DNA of 64,000 nt from Lichenostomus cassidix (lineage: Eukaryota > Chordata > Aves > Passeriformes > Meliphagidae), in the NCBI GenBank assembly GCA_008360975.2, contig CM039195.1:15429010-15493009 (forward strand). Direction: 5' to 3'. The notes under the pieces were generated by a model, which ran no database searches, had not been told where the DNA came from, and saw only the letters and a list, made by a program, of their open reading frames with translations. Positions 1 through 11,150 of this stretch are shown in pieces (within the stretch, counting starts at the first letter, position 1; each line of letters starts with the position of its first letter). The translations under genes and the position numbers were made by a program.

Positions 1-885
1 ACGTCAGCACAGGCAACACCATGGGATGTGGAGGCGAGCGACAAAGGAACATTTTAAAAGGAATTTCTCCCATCTCCTCTCTCCTTTCTTTGTCTTCTGC
101 CTCAACTTAAAACCAATCCCACTCTGCTGGGTCAAGGAAGAAGTGGGTTGGTGAGTATAGAGGTTCCCATGGAGTTTGTTGTTGGTCATTCACAGGCAGT
201 GGCATCCCAAAGAGGCAGGAACTGCAGGATTGCCCTTCCCTTCACATGTGTCACTGAATGATGCTCAGAGCCTGGGGCAGGGCAGAGGGAAGGCGCAACT
301 GGTGGAAAACTAAGTGGCTTTTTGGAAGTCACAGAGTGAATTCAGTGTTAGATCGGGGCTATGTATGGACAGCTACATCTGTGTCCCTGATGCTCCTCAG
401 CGTGGAGCCGTGCAACTCCTGATGCCCTTTTATTTGACTCCAGAAGAGAAAAAGGCCTCCCTTTTCCTTAAGAATTTGTTCTCCCTTCTTAGAAGCCCTG
501 CTCCATCAAGAGAGATGGAGCTGTGATCCAAAGTCAGGTGCTACTCTTTTGGGTGGACCTGGGGCAATCTCTGCTGCTGGACCCCGCTGGGAGCTGGGTG
601 CCCACACCTCTATGCCGAGCTCTGCCCGTGGAAGGGTCTAGCTGGCCGTGCAAAGCTTTTCTGCAGGAACTGCTCTGGCCGCACAGCAGCTGGGATCACT
701 TGGCTGCAGGGAACAGTATGGGACCTCCTCCCCTTGCCAGGAAGGGAAAAAGAGAAGGAGCAGGGGCCTGGGTAGGAGCAAAGTTAGTTGCAGAGTGGAA
801 AGAGCTGTAGTTGCACAGCCCTTCTGTGGGAAGCCCCACAGCCAGGGACACTGGAATGTGTGACGTCCCAATACAACACATTCCT
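1..885. other. Unassigned flank
   Basis: Mixed-composition sequence. No coding, RNA or repeat family recognised. Confidence 0.5.
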
Positions 886-1330
886 CACAGAATCTCAGAG
901 TCACAGAGTAGTTGGAAGGGACCTTTGGAGATCATCCAGTCCACACCCCTGCCCAAGGCAGCGTCACCCAGAGCAGGTGACACAGGAACACATCCAAGGT
1001 GGGTTTTGAATGTCTCCAGAGAGGGAAATTCCATGCCTTCCCTGGGCAGCTGTTGCAGAGTTCTGCCACCCTCCATGGAAAGAAGTTCTTCCTCATGTTG
1101 AGGTGGAACTTCATGTGTTTAGCTTATGGTCATTACCCCTTCTCTTGCCACTAAGCACCACTGAAAAGAGCCTGGCACCGTCCTCTTTGCACCTACCTTG
1201 GAGATTTTTGTACGGACTGATGGGATCCCCTCTCAGTCTTCTCTTTTCCAGACTAACCAGGGCCAGCTCCCAGAGTCTCTCCTCTTAAGAGAGGTGCTCC
1301 AGATCCCTCATCAACTTTGTGGCCTCTATT
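886..1330 (-). mobile_element. CR1 LINE 3' fragment
   Basis: Read on the + strand it begins with the inverted CR1 tail (ACAGAATC and GTTGGAAGGGACCT-like text) and runs about 440 bp into the reverse complement of the end of ORF2. It is truncated at its 5' end, as is usual for avian CR1, and diverged. Confidence 0.85.
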
Positions 1331-2077
1331 GCACATTATTCCTTAAAGAATGGCACTTGCAAGGTGGTTGCCTCTTTTCATATTCTCCTTCTCTCCCTGT
1401 GTGGTTTCATGAGCACATCTCAATGTTTTCTTTCTGAACAGTCTGTGAAGCCTTCAGACACTCTCCTGCCCTTCCCCACAGCCAAGGAATGGGAATAGAA
1501 AGCAGCAGGCTCTATCTGTGGCAGTTTTAAAGGCCGCCATCTCAGTGCTGGGGCTGTGGGAGCCACGGTGGATGTTTGAGGTGATGTGACAAGGTGTCGA
1601 GTGAGGAGCAGCCAAGGCACTCACCCCCAGCAGTACCAGGATTCAGAGTTAGCCCTGGTAGGTCTATTTACACTGGTGCAGAAAGTTGGTGAAGGGGTTT
1701 TCTCCATGGGGACCTGGCACTTGCTTTGGCATGTGCACCGTGGCATAGGCAAGGGAAGAAAATCCTGACAGCACCTGAGCTCAGTCCTGCTCTCTCCCAT
1801 CATGGAAGATAGAAGAGGCATAATTTTGCTTATAGCACCCCTTTTCTCCAGTATTTTAATGAGCAAAGCAGGTGAGAATCCAGGAGGACTGGGACACTGT
1901 GGCTGCAGACCTATGTCACCCTGCACAGACACTGCTGTCCCTGCAGCATGCATGTCCCCAGCACTGCCAGCCACAGGCACAGCCAGCATCCAGGCACAGA
2001 AACATCTGTACCTGTACATGCACCCACCTGAACCCAGGTGAGCACCTTTAGTGCTCTCTAATCCCTCTACACTGGTA
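1331..2077. other. Unassigned sequence between two CR1 copies
   Basis: No recognisable gene. The frames on both strands (up to 132 codons) have no family features. Confidence 0.5.
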
Positions 2078-2700
2078 TCATAGAATCAGGGAATCATTTA
2101 GGTTGGAAAATTGCTCTAATTTTTTTTCTAAGATCAATGAGTTCAACAATTAATCCAGCACTGCCAAGGACACCACTAAACTATGTCCCTAAGTGCCACA
2201 TCCATATATCTTTTAAATCTCTCCAAGGGTGGTGACTCCACCACTGTTATGGGCAGCTGTGCCAGGGCCTGACCACTCTTTCCATGGAGAAATTTTTCCA
2301 ATATCCAATCTGAAACTTCCTTGGTACGACTTGAGGGTGTTCCCTCTTCTCCTGTCCCTTGTTCCCTGGGAGCAGAGCCCAACTCCCCCCTCCCAAGCTG
2401 CCCCCTCTTTGCCTCCCTCCAGGGAGTTGTGCAGAGCCAGAAGGTCCAGCCTGAGCCTCATTTTCTCCAGGGTGAGCCCCCCTACCTCCCTCAGCTGCTC
2501 CTGGCACTCCAGCCCCTTCTCCCAGCTCTGTTCCCTTTTCTGGACAAGCTCCAGGCCCTCAGTGTCTTTCCTGTCATGAGCGGCCCAGAACTGACCCCAG
2601 GATTTGGGTTGTGGCCTCACCAGTGGCCCAGCACAGAGACATTGTCGCCACCTGAGTCCTGCTGGACACACTGACATCACCCCAACACCCTGCACACACC
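2078..2700 (-). mobile_element. CR1 LINE 3' fragment, about 620 bp
   Basis: Starts with an inverted CR1 tail (CATAGAATCA, GGTTGGAAAA). It contains the reversed CR1 phrases for the GGTGACTCCACC region and the CCCTTCTCCCAGCTCTGTTCC region. It is one of the longest CR1 copies here, with no intact reverse transcriptase frame. Confidence 0.9.
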
Positions 2701-4803
2701 ATCCCTACCTGGGTTTGCTACCAACACTCCCTGGACAATCCCACATCCTGGAGATGTGCATCCTTAAAAATCCCATCTGGGCTGGGGGAGGTATGAACAA
2801 TGCTCATCTGAGATGTGGGAAGAAGCAGGGTCTGAGGGAAGCAGTGAGCACCACAGGGGGATGCATTTCCCAGCTTCCCTTGGAGGAAGGGGACATTCTC
2901 CTCTTCCAGATGCGGTGGAGCACCAAGAGATGATGCTGCAGAACAATTCCTACTTTTTGAGGGGTTTTTGTCTCTTTGTCATTGTCATTTCTATAATGAA
3001 CGGCATTTAAATGCAGATCAGTGTATTGGTTTTTGCTCCTGGGCAGAATGAAGCAAAGTAGGAACCTGGCTGGGTGGACAAACAGGTCTTCTCCCTTCAC
3101 TTGGAGGTATACCCAGGTCTAGAATCATAGCTGAGGAAAACCAGAGTACTTCCATCCAGCTTAATCGGAATGAGTTCATTGCCTTTGCCAAAGGAGCCAT
3201 GCCTCAGAGGTATTCTGCTCATGTAATAAGAATTCAAAGAAATAAACCTGAATTGTGACACTGAATTTCCTCCCCAAGATCAGGAGTTGGCATTGGTTCT
3301 GAAGTATCTGATTGGCTTTTCTCCCATCCGAAGGGAGTTGCTCAGTTTATCTGACATGAATCCAGGTTTGTGCTTCCCAAAGTTTGCTCTCTGAGATATG
3401 GAGGTGTTTTGTTTGGGGTTTTTTTTTAGTTTGTTTTGGGGTGGTTTTTTCCTTTTTCTTTTCTCTTCACCTCTATTTATCCTTTTTTTTTGCCTGGGAC
3501 ACTTCTTCATTCCTTAGTTCTGCTTCTAGGGGATGGTTGAAGAGCTGCTGCAATGGCCACAGAGGTGAGATGCTCCGAGCCTGACCCGTTGAAGGCAGTG
3601 AAAACCTTTTTCTCCTCAAACAGGAGGTGAGAACATGAACAAGACCCATCCCAGCCATCCAAAACAGTGTGGAAGTTGCAGGGCTATCCTAGCACATGCA
3701 ATTACTAAGTTAATTAGTCCTCTATCATTTGTAGGAACTCTGTACCACCCTGTGCAGTGACAGGGACTGTTTACCCACAGAGCTTATAAATAGCACTGCC
3801 ATAGAATGAAAAGGTGGCATGATCAGATTCCTGCTGGTGAATCGAGGATGCCCACACTTTCCATCCCCTGCAGAGATGCCCACGGAAGATGCAGCTCTGC
3901 TGAGCAAAACCCCATTGGCCTGGGGCCCCTTTGCCCAGTCTTCCCCAGGAAACCACACACTGGTCTGCTCTGTGCGCTGTGGGCAAAGCCACTTCCCATG
4001 TGGAACCAGGCTGGACAGCATGGATTTTACACCAAGATTGCAATTTCCCAACCGCAAAGACACTTGGGCTGGAGATGAGAGTCTGGATAACATTAGCACC
4101 ATCAGAACGCTCCGGATGACTTTGGTGTGTCTAGGATTTTTTGGTTTGAGGTTCTCCAAACCCATGTACAGACCAGGCAGAAAACAGCTCTTTCCATCCC
4201 AAGAAAATTTCTGGGACACAGGGAAGTCTTCTGTTCCCAAAGCAACCTGAAAAATAAAATGTTATGAAAAGAGGAACTGAGAATACAAAGATACAAATTC
4301 ATGAGGAAGCAGTAGTGCATTATTTTATTTTATTTCCACTTAAAAAGGAAAAGCAAACCAGATTTTTTTTAACCAAACTCACTTTCACTTGAAAAACCAA
4401 AGCATGGAAACAGACCAGTGTCTATCTATAAGTTTATTCTAACTCAAGAATTTTTGAGGATACCTTCTGTTGAGACCAAGAATCCTTTATAAACATTTAT
4501 ATTATGGCTAAAATTGCATTTTTTGGTGGGAAGAAAAAAGAAAAACGCAACAGAGAATGTATTAAGAAAATGTTTTTATATCAGTATTCCCTCAAGTCCC
4601 AGCTTAATGCCATGGATCATAAACAACATGCTCAAAGCTGAGTGTGCACTTTGCTGTCTCAGGCTTCAAAGAACATTTGAAGATGTAAATGTGCCTGTCC
4701 TGAAGTAGTTTGATTTGATCTGTACAGTAAGATAGCAACAAATCATGATTCTGCTCTTCTTTCTTTGGTAGTTTTTAAATGGATGGACTGCAGTCCTCAA
4801 CTT
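2701..4803. other. Unassigned sequence
   Basis: No gene recognised. There are T-rich tracts near 3418-3490 and AATAAA-type signals near 3240 and 4252 with no gene attached. A 171-codon frame (3725-4240, minus) overlaps a 143-codon frame on the other strand and looks like chance. Confidence 0.5.
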
Positions 4804-5395
4804 CACAGAATCACAGAATGGTTTGGGTTGGAAGGAACATTCAAGATCACCTCCTTCCGCCATCCCAGCTTGCTCCAAGCCCTATCCAACCTGGCCTGGA
4901 ACACTTCTAGGGGTCCAGGGGCAGCCACAGCTTCTGTGGGCAACCTGTGCCAGGGCCTCACTTCCTCACAGCCAAGAATTCCTTCCCAATATCCCATCTA
5001 TTCCTGCCCTCTAGCAGTGGGAAGCCATTCCTCCTTGTCCTGTCACTGCATCCCTCTCCAGCTCTCCTGGAGCCCCTTTAGGCACTTGAAGGGGCTCTGA
5101 GGTCTCTCTGGATCCTTCTTTTCTCCAAGCTGGGTGACCCCAGCTCTCCCAGCCTGGCTCCAGAGCAGAGGGGCTCCAGACCTCAGAGCATCTCTGTGGC
5201 CCCCTCTGGAGTTGTTCCAGCACTTCCATGTCCTTATGCCCAGGACCCCAGATCTGGAGGCAGCTCTGTAGGCGGGGTCTCACCTGAGCAGAGCTGAAGA
5301 TGCAGCCCAGGACACAGCTGACTTTCTGGGCTGTGAGCATATGTCCAGCCTCTCATTCACCAGTTTCCCCACCTTCCACCTGTTTCATCCCCCAG
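4804..5395 (-). mobile_element. CR1 LINE 3' fragment, about 590 bp
   Basis: Inverted tail (TCACAGAATCACAGAATGG, GGGTTGGAAGGAAC), then the reverse complement of the CR1 ORF2 end with recognisable AGCCCTATCCAACCTGGCCT and CTGTGCCAGGGCCTCA sections. Truncated and frameshifted. Confidence 0.9.
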
Positions 5396-6189
5396 GACCA
5401 TCCGGTTCGAACTGGCTGCACAGCCTGCTGAGGATCACAGCAGCTCCTCCATCAAGGTGCTGTTTGGTGTGTCAGGAATAGCTGTGCGTGCTGCTCTGGA
5501 GCCAGCCACATTCCTCTCTCCACCAAAGCTCTGTGTGGAGCCAGCCACAGCAAAACCACAACAGAGCACTCTGCAAACAAATGTCACTGCTCCCTCTTGC
5601 AGTTGTACAGGACCCGTCACCATGCTGGTATCAGTTAACGTGATTCCCAGTGTTTTCCCTTAACACAGCTGGTTTCCAACAATGCCTCAACATTAGAAAT
5701 CAAATGCAGTAGGTGCCAGGTCATGCAAATCTATCCCAATGAGCCTCTGGCACTGCTACATGGAGAAGGAGGCAGAGAAGGGTGAAGTGTCCTGGAAAGG
5801 ACTACAGTGTGTGCTGTGATTCACAGGCGAGTGATGTGGTGGGACAGAGTACTGGGAGGTGTTATGGCCCCAAGTGTTCTGACATTCCCTATTCCCAGTC
5901 CCAACACTGCTGGCCCTGCTCCTCCATGAGGAGCACACTCAGTAAATGATCTGTATTAAGAACAAACCTAGCCTGGTGCCATCCATTGTTGCAGAGCTCA
6001 GCAGGTCACAAATGGAGATTTTCATACAAGAACACAGCAGAGATGAGGTCCATGCTGGATTGTCACTCTCACAAAGGTTTGCCCTGCAATGTCGCCGTCA
6101 AACTGGAACCAGGTGCCAAAGTCTGCTAAATTTATCTTACTGGACTTATGGGAAATGAAGTGCTAATTATAGATCCATGCATCTGGATC
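5396..6189. other. Unassigned sequence
   Basis: Nothing recognised beyond short frames. Confidence 0.5.
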
Positions 6190-6384
6190 TGTGGTGAGGT
6201 CCTGGCACAGGATGTCCAGAGAAGCTGTGGCTGCCCCATCCCTGGAAGTGTCTGAGGCTAGACTGGATGAGGTTTGGAGCAACCTGCTATAGTGGCAGGT
6301 GTCCCTGCCTATGGCAGTGGGGGGGAACAAAATGAACTTTAAGGTCCCTTCCAACCCAAACCAATATGTTGTTCCATGATTTTA
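6190..6384 (+). mobile_element. CR1 LINE 3' tail, about 195 bp
   Basis: Ends in the forward CR1 tail (AAGGTCCCTTCCAACCC, then a degenerate ATGATT repeat). It follows the GGAGCAACCTG...GGCAGGTGTCCCTGCC segment typical of several passerine CR1 subfamilies. Confidence 0.85.
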
Positions 6385-9300
6385 TGTTATCTTTAAAGAA
6401 TAGGTTCCTTGGGTGACATTTAGTAGAACAGCCACAAACACCATGTGTGTTTGGGCTCAGAAGCAAGGGAGGGAGAATATTCCAAGGTCCCGCTGTTACC
6501 CCTGCAAAACTTGACTGTGGATCCCACTCCCAGGTTGGCAGAGGGACCCTGGCCATTCCCAATTTATCCTCTTGCAGGAGCTGCCTGGTCCTGCCATCCT
6601 GGCAAGCACCAAGTGAGAAACCATGGGGAGGTGGTGGCGCCCAGTACACCCTGGCCAGGAAGGAAGGTGGGAAGAGAGAGGTGGATGGGCCACCTGTATG
6701 GTGGGACCCAGTGCTGCCAGGTTTCACCACGGAGTTCAGATTTCTTGGTGTCTAATGAAGGGGAAGAGCCTGTGGTGGGGTCTGCAGTCTCAGCTGAGCA
6801 CCAAGCATGGATTATTGGTGCACCCAAGCTCTCACAGGGATTTCAAGCCCAGGTTTCATTGTTTTGACTGAAAATGGAAACACACTTTTTTGCCCCAGAC
6901 TGAAGTACAAATATTTGTACCAAATCTGGGATGTGGGATTGGCTGGCTCAGAGCCAGCGGATGCCATTGCTGCCATGCAAGCAGCGATGGAGTCCTGCTA
7001 GCAGAAAGCTGTGGTCCCTTGCTGGTCACCCCTGAGGACACAAGGTTGTGCATGGTGATGCAGACAGGCAGTTTGTACACTGCCAGGGGCTGAGATTACT
7101 GGATGCCCATCATTGAAGTAAATTAGAGGGAGAAGATGCATTGGAGAATGTCTAAGAAACACCCATCTGGACAATTTTGTAGTGGTGTTTCCTTCCAGAT
7201 GGCTTTCCCAACCCTCCAGCTTTTCTGGGTTACCTGAAGGTCAAGTCTCAATGAAGTAAATTGGAGAGTTGCCCTTGGCACTAGTGGGACCAGGAGTTTG
7301 GCCTGGGAGAAGGCTGTGGGACCAGGGGAGGTGATCTGCCACTGCAGCTAGTGCCTCTCCCAGCAAGTCCACAGGCAACAGGTCCCCCTACTATGGCTTG
7401 GGTGCTGTTTTCTGATCTGGGTGGTGATGAGGAGCTAAGCAGGAACACTCGCTTCCTCCATTGGCAGCTATCTCCCATTTCCACATGTGACTGGCACAGG
7501 ACAAACCAAGCCCTTTTTGATTTGTCATTGATTCTGGGTGACTTCACGAAGCCAAGCTCTGTTGCACTGTCATGCTCTGGCTGGAAGTGTCTTTGAATGG
7601 GTGTTTAATGAAGATGTTAATTGATAGCACATGGGGAGGAATTTGAGCTGCTCTGAGCTGTCTCCAAGCTCCTCATATCCCAGAGCCATCATCCCCTTCA
7701 AAACAGAACAGAAGAAGAGTTATTACAAAACAAATCATGTTTGTAGAGGCGCTTAAAAAAAATAGTCTTCTCCAGCTCTATTAAACTCAAGTTACTGGCA
7801 GGGCTGAGCTGGAGAGACCGTGTGGGCCATTGAATGCCTTCAGCAAATTAAACCAACATCCAAAGGAGAAACAAGGCACTGCTGTCCAGATCGTGTCCAG
7901 ACTGCAGCAAGACATGGTGAGATGCCTGACAACCACAGGTCCTGCTCTACTGGCCAGGGGCCCACTCCTGGAAATGTTCATCCCCGGCAGAAGGGAGACT
8001 TCTGTGTGCTGGGAGCCCTTGCCTTCCAGTTGAGGAAGCCCCAGTGCTTTGGGGAGATGGAGGCTGTTCAGTGCTCAGCTCCACGCATTCTGGCAGCCAT
8101 GGCTCATGCAGACTCCATCCTCTCTGCCCAGATGTGCACTAAGGAGCTGGAACTCCGTCCTTCCGGACATGCATTTTTTCTCAGCTGATGGTGCACATCC
8201 GGCTCTGGCCACAGCCAGAGAGGTCCTTTTCCCAACAGGGTTGGGGCTGCCTACCGGCCACCAACTGCAAGAGCGACCTTGCTTCTCTTCCCTGTGACTT
8301 GGTGTAGAAGGTGTTTCTATTGCTCACCTGGTCTGAGTTACCTGCACCCTATTTCACCACCCAGCACACTGCAGGGAGACTGGGCAGGATGCAATATTTT
8401 GAGATCTCTCCCCGTCCGACAAATTGGATTGGAATTGGCTGGTGGACTGAGAAGTTATTAGGAACAGACACCCCCAGACAATGTGATTGCACAAGCTTCA
8501 TTTCCTTAGAAAAGCAGGCCAACAGTGCAGGAGTCTGTCAGTAAACATGTTGATTCCAGGGTCTTTTCGGCACTGCTTGCAGGAAGGAGCACAGTGCTGG
8601 CGCCCGGCCTGCACCTCCAAATGCTGCCTCTCGCTCGGGGATGCCTGGACACAGCTCATCTGTCAGGGGATTGGCAGTGTTGGAGCGGAGGGTGTGTCAC
8701 CTGTGGCTCTTGGCAATTGCCAGCAGCTGAAATCTTTCCAAAGCAGGCAGGGTAGACGATGCGGGGTGAGCCACTGACTGCTCCAGGGTGCCCTGGGTGC
8801 AGGGTGGGCACCAGCAGGGCTGGAACAGAGATGTTAGACTCCACTGCTGCCCAGAGGGCTGTGAGAACAGAACACCATGTTGTTCTTATCCAGAGCCATC
8901 CATCCTCCACATTCAGAAAGGTGCAGGAGGATGAGAACTCCCCATGGTGTATGGTCCCTACAGCCCAGCCTTTCTGGATTCCAGCTTACCTTCTGGCTGG
9001 GACTCAGAGCTGAGTACCTTAGGGCTTTCCTTCTCCCTTTCTTTCATCCAGATGCTTATCCTTATGCTTCCCAGCCCCTGGAGTTAGAGCCTCCCTGAAG
9101 CCAGGCTGGAGGAAGATCTCTTGCAACACTGGAATGCTCTGCAGTCATTACCTCCCTCCCTAGAAATTTTTGGGGTCAGAGGACATAAGTCTCAGTGATT
9201 GTCCAACAACGTCAATAGAGCTCCGCTGATTTACACCAGCTGAGGATCAAACCCCTCCCTTTCCTCTCCCATATTTAAGATATTTTCCAGACTTCAGGCA

Positions 9301-9950
9301 TATACAGAGGAGGGAGCTGATGGCTCCTGGGTTGTTGAAGAGGTTCCAGCTTTGGTCCTGGCCGAGAGTAACTGGAATAAGGTGGCTACCCTGGCACTGC
9401 CTCTGCATGGAAAAGCTGTGCTCCTGCAGTGTGCTGGCCCTTGAGCTAGCAGACTGGCTGGGGCAGGCATTAGTGAGCCCACACATGTGCTGAAGGTCTC
9501 TTCAAGCTGAGATGTGGCTCTGTCACCATTTCACTCATGGCCAGCACAAGCATGGCCAGAAAAAAACTGCCGTCGCTGCTTTTTAGTGTGCTACAGACCC
9601 CACAACTTCAGTTCCTAATTTCTGCAGCCACAACAAAATCCAGCCCACTGAAACCTGGCATGATCCACCTTGGGGCTCACCACATTCCTCCTCAATCCTT
9701 TACCAAGCAGGACATCACTGCCACAGGGCCAACAGAATCGGAGCAGCTCTGCTGAGCTCAGGATGCACCACCAGGGACCAGAAAACCCAGACACCTTGAG
9801 CACAACCCTGTCTAACTGCAAGAAAAATACACTCATGAGTCTTGAGGCAGTATCAGTTTCAATAACAGTGACAGTCTGTAACAGTGAAAGTTCATTCTGA
9901 GCCCAGTGTTTTGGTCTGGCCAGTCCTGAGGGGAAGCGCCATTAATATTG
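6385..9950. other. Unassigned 3.6 kb without recognised repeats
   Basis: No CR1, LTR, satellite or coding exon recognised. Frames are under 150 codons and occur on both strands. It ends at the long inverted repeat. Confidence 0.5.
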
Positions 9951-9951
9951 C

Positions 9952-10116
9952 TGATAGCTGGATCCAATTTATAAGGCTCTCAGCAGAGACAATCATCAGG
10001 GAAGGAGACAAATAATCTTCAGGCAATTAAATTTAATTGTTCCATCTGAAGATTATTTATCTCCCTGCCTGATGAATGTCTCCTCGAAGCGCCTAATAAA
10101 TTGGATCCAGCTATCA
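9952..10116. repeat. Long, nearly loopless inverted repeat (165 nt)
   Basis: The two halves fold onto each other. The left arm is 9952-10031 and the right arm 10032-10116, with the perfect 16-bp palindrome CAATTAAATTTAATTG (10024-10039) at the centre. The outer 24 nt (9953-9976) pair with the far end with one mismatch. A second block of about 31 nt pairs with four mismatches, and there is a 5-nt asymmetric bulge near the centre. I recognise no transposon family and see no clear target-site duplication; GAAGCGCC occurs in direct orientation at 9933 and 10086. It could be a palindromic MITE, a hairpin RNA precursor or a paired homeodomain-site enhancer. Confidence 0.85.
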
Positions 10117-11019
10117 CTGATAGTGGCTGCTTTTCCCTGGCAGCAGGGAAGGGTGTGGAGAGCAGAGCAGTGCTCAGCTCTGTGTGTTGCTTAAGATCTG
10201 TCACCTCAGAACATCTTTTTAGCAGACTTGAAAGTGTCCATGGGCTTTATCAATTCGCAGCTCTGGTGCAGAGAGCTTGGCCGTCCTGGGCTGGGTCATG
10301 CGAAGGGACCAAGACCAAGGGACTGGGTGGAACAAGATCCTGTTCAGATCTCATGTATTGGGCTATATTGTGAGGCATCAGTGGAGATTTGTAAGTCTCT
10401 CTGTCTGCCTGTCTCTGCTTCATTAGGTTTTGGTCTGGCTGTTTCTGGAAAGGGATGGGGAGGAAGAAGGGGAGGAAGCCCCCACAGCAGGAGGTGGGTG
10501 AGAGCTGATATGCCACAGCCCAGGGTTTTGGAGAAGGGCCTCCTGTGGGATCATGGAGCATGGCATCACTCCTGGAAACCACCCCAGGCCTCTCCATCCC
10601 TGCCAGCAAACACCTCAAACCTGGAGCAGATCAATTTAGAGCTGGGACAAGACCTGTTTCTTTTATCCAACTTCTCTTCCCATTGCAAACACTGGATGTG
10701 CCTTTGAAGTCAGCCTTTTCTGATGCCTTTGCTTGTTTGTAACCCTCATGGAAATGGGTCTGCACTGCTTGGAGGGCCCAAAACATACATGCAACAGACC
10801 CAGGTGAATTAAAGTGAAGGAAGCCTCAGAAAGCAGTGCAGTCAGGAACTCTTACCAGGAAGGGGAAAGAGTCATTTGTGAGGAGTGTGTGCAGCTCTTA
10901 AGAGACAAAGAGCAGCAGTGGAGCAGGTTTTGCTCTGGCTAGTCCAATTCCAGGAGACAGGACAAGTAACCTTTGTTCACCATCATTACCTGCCTGGACA
11001 GTGAATTACATCTGTGCTC
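10117..11019. other. Unassigned sequence
   Basis: A 159-codon frame (10228-10707) has no recognisable domain. Nothing else seen. Confidence 0.5.
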
Positions 11020-11150
11020 AGAGAATCATGGAAGTGTTAAGATGGGAAAAGCCCTCCAAATCATCAAGTCCAACCCTCAACCCAGCACTGCCATGTCCAC
11101 CACTAAACCATGCCCTCATGTTCCCAGAGCTCCTAACAGAAAAGTCACTT
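11020..11150 (-). mobile_element. Short CR1 LINE tail fragment
   Basis: About 130 bp of inverted CR1 end (AGAATCATGGAAGTGTTAAG, then ATCATCAAGTCCAACC and CCCAGCACTGCCATG). Confidence 0.75.
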
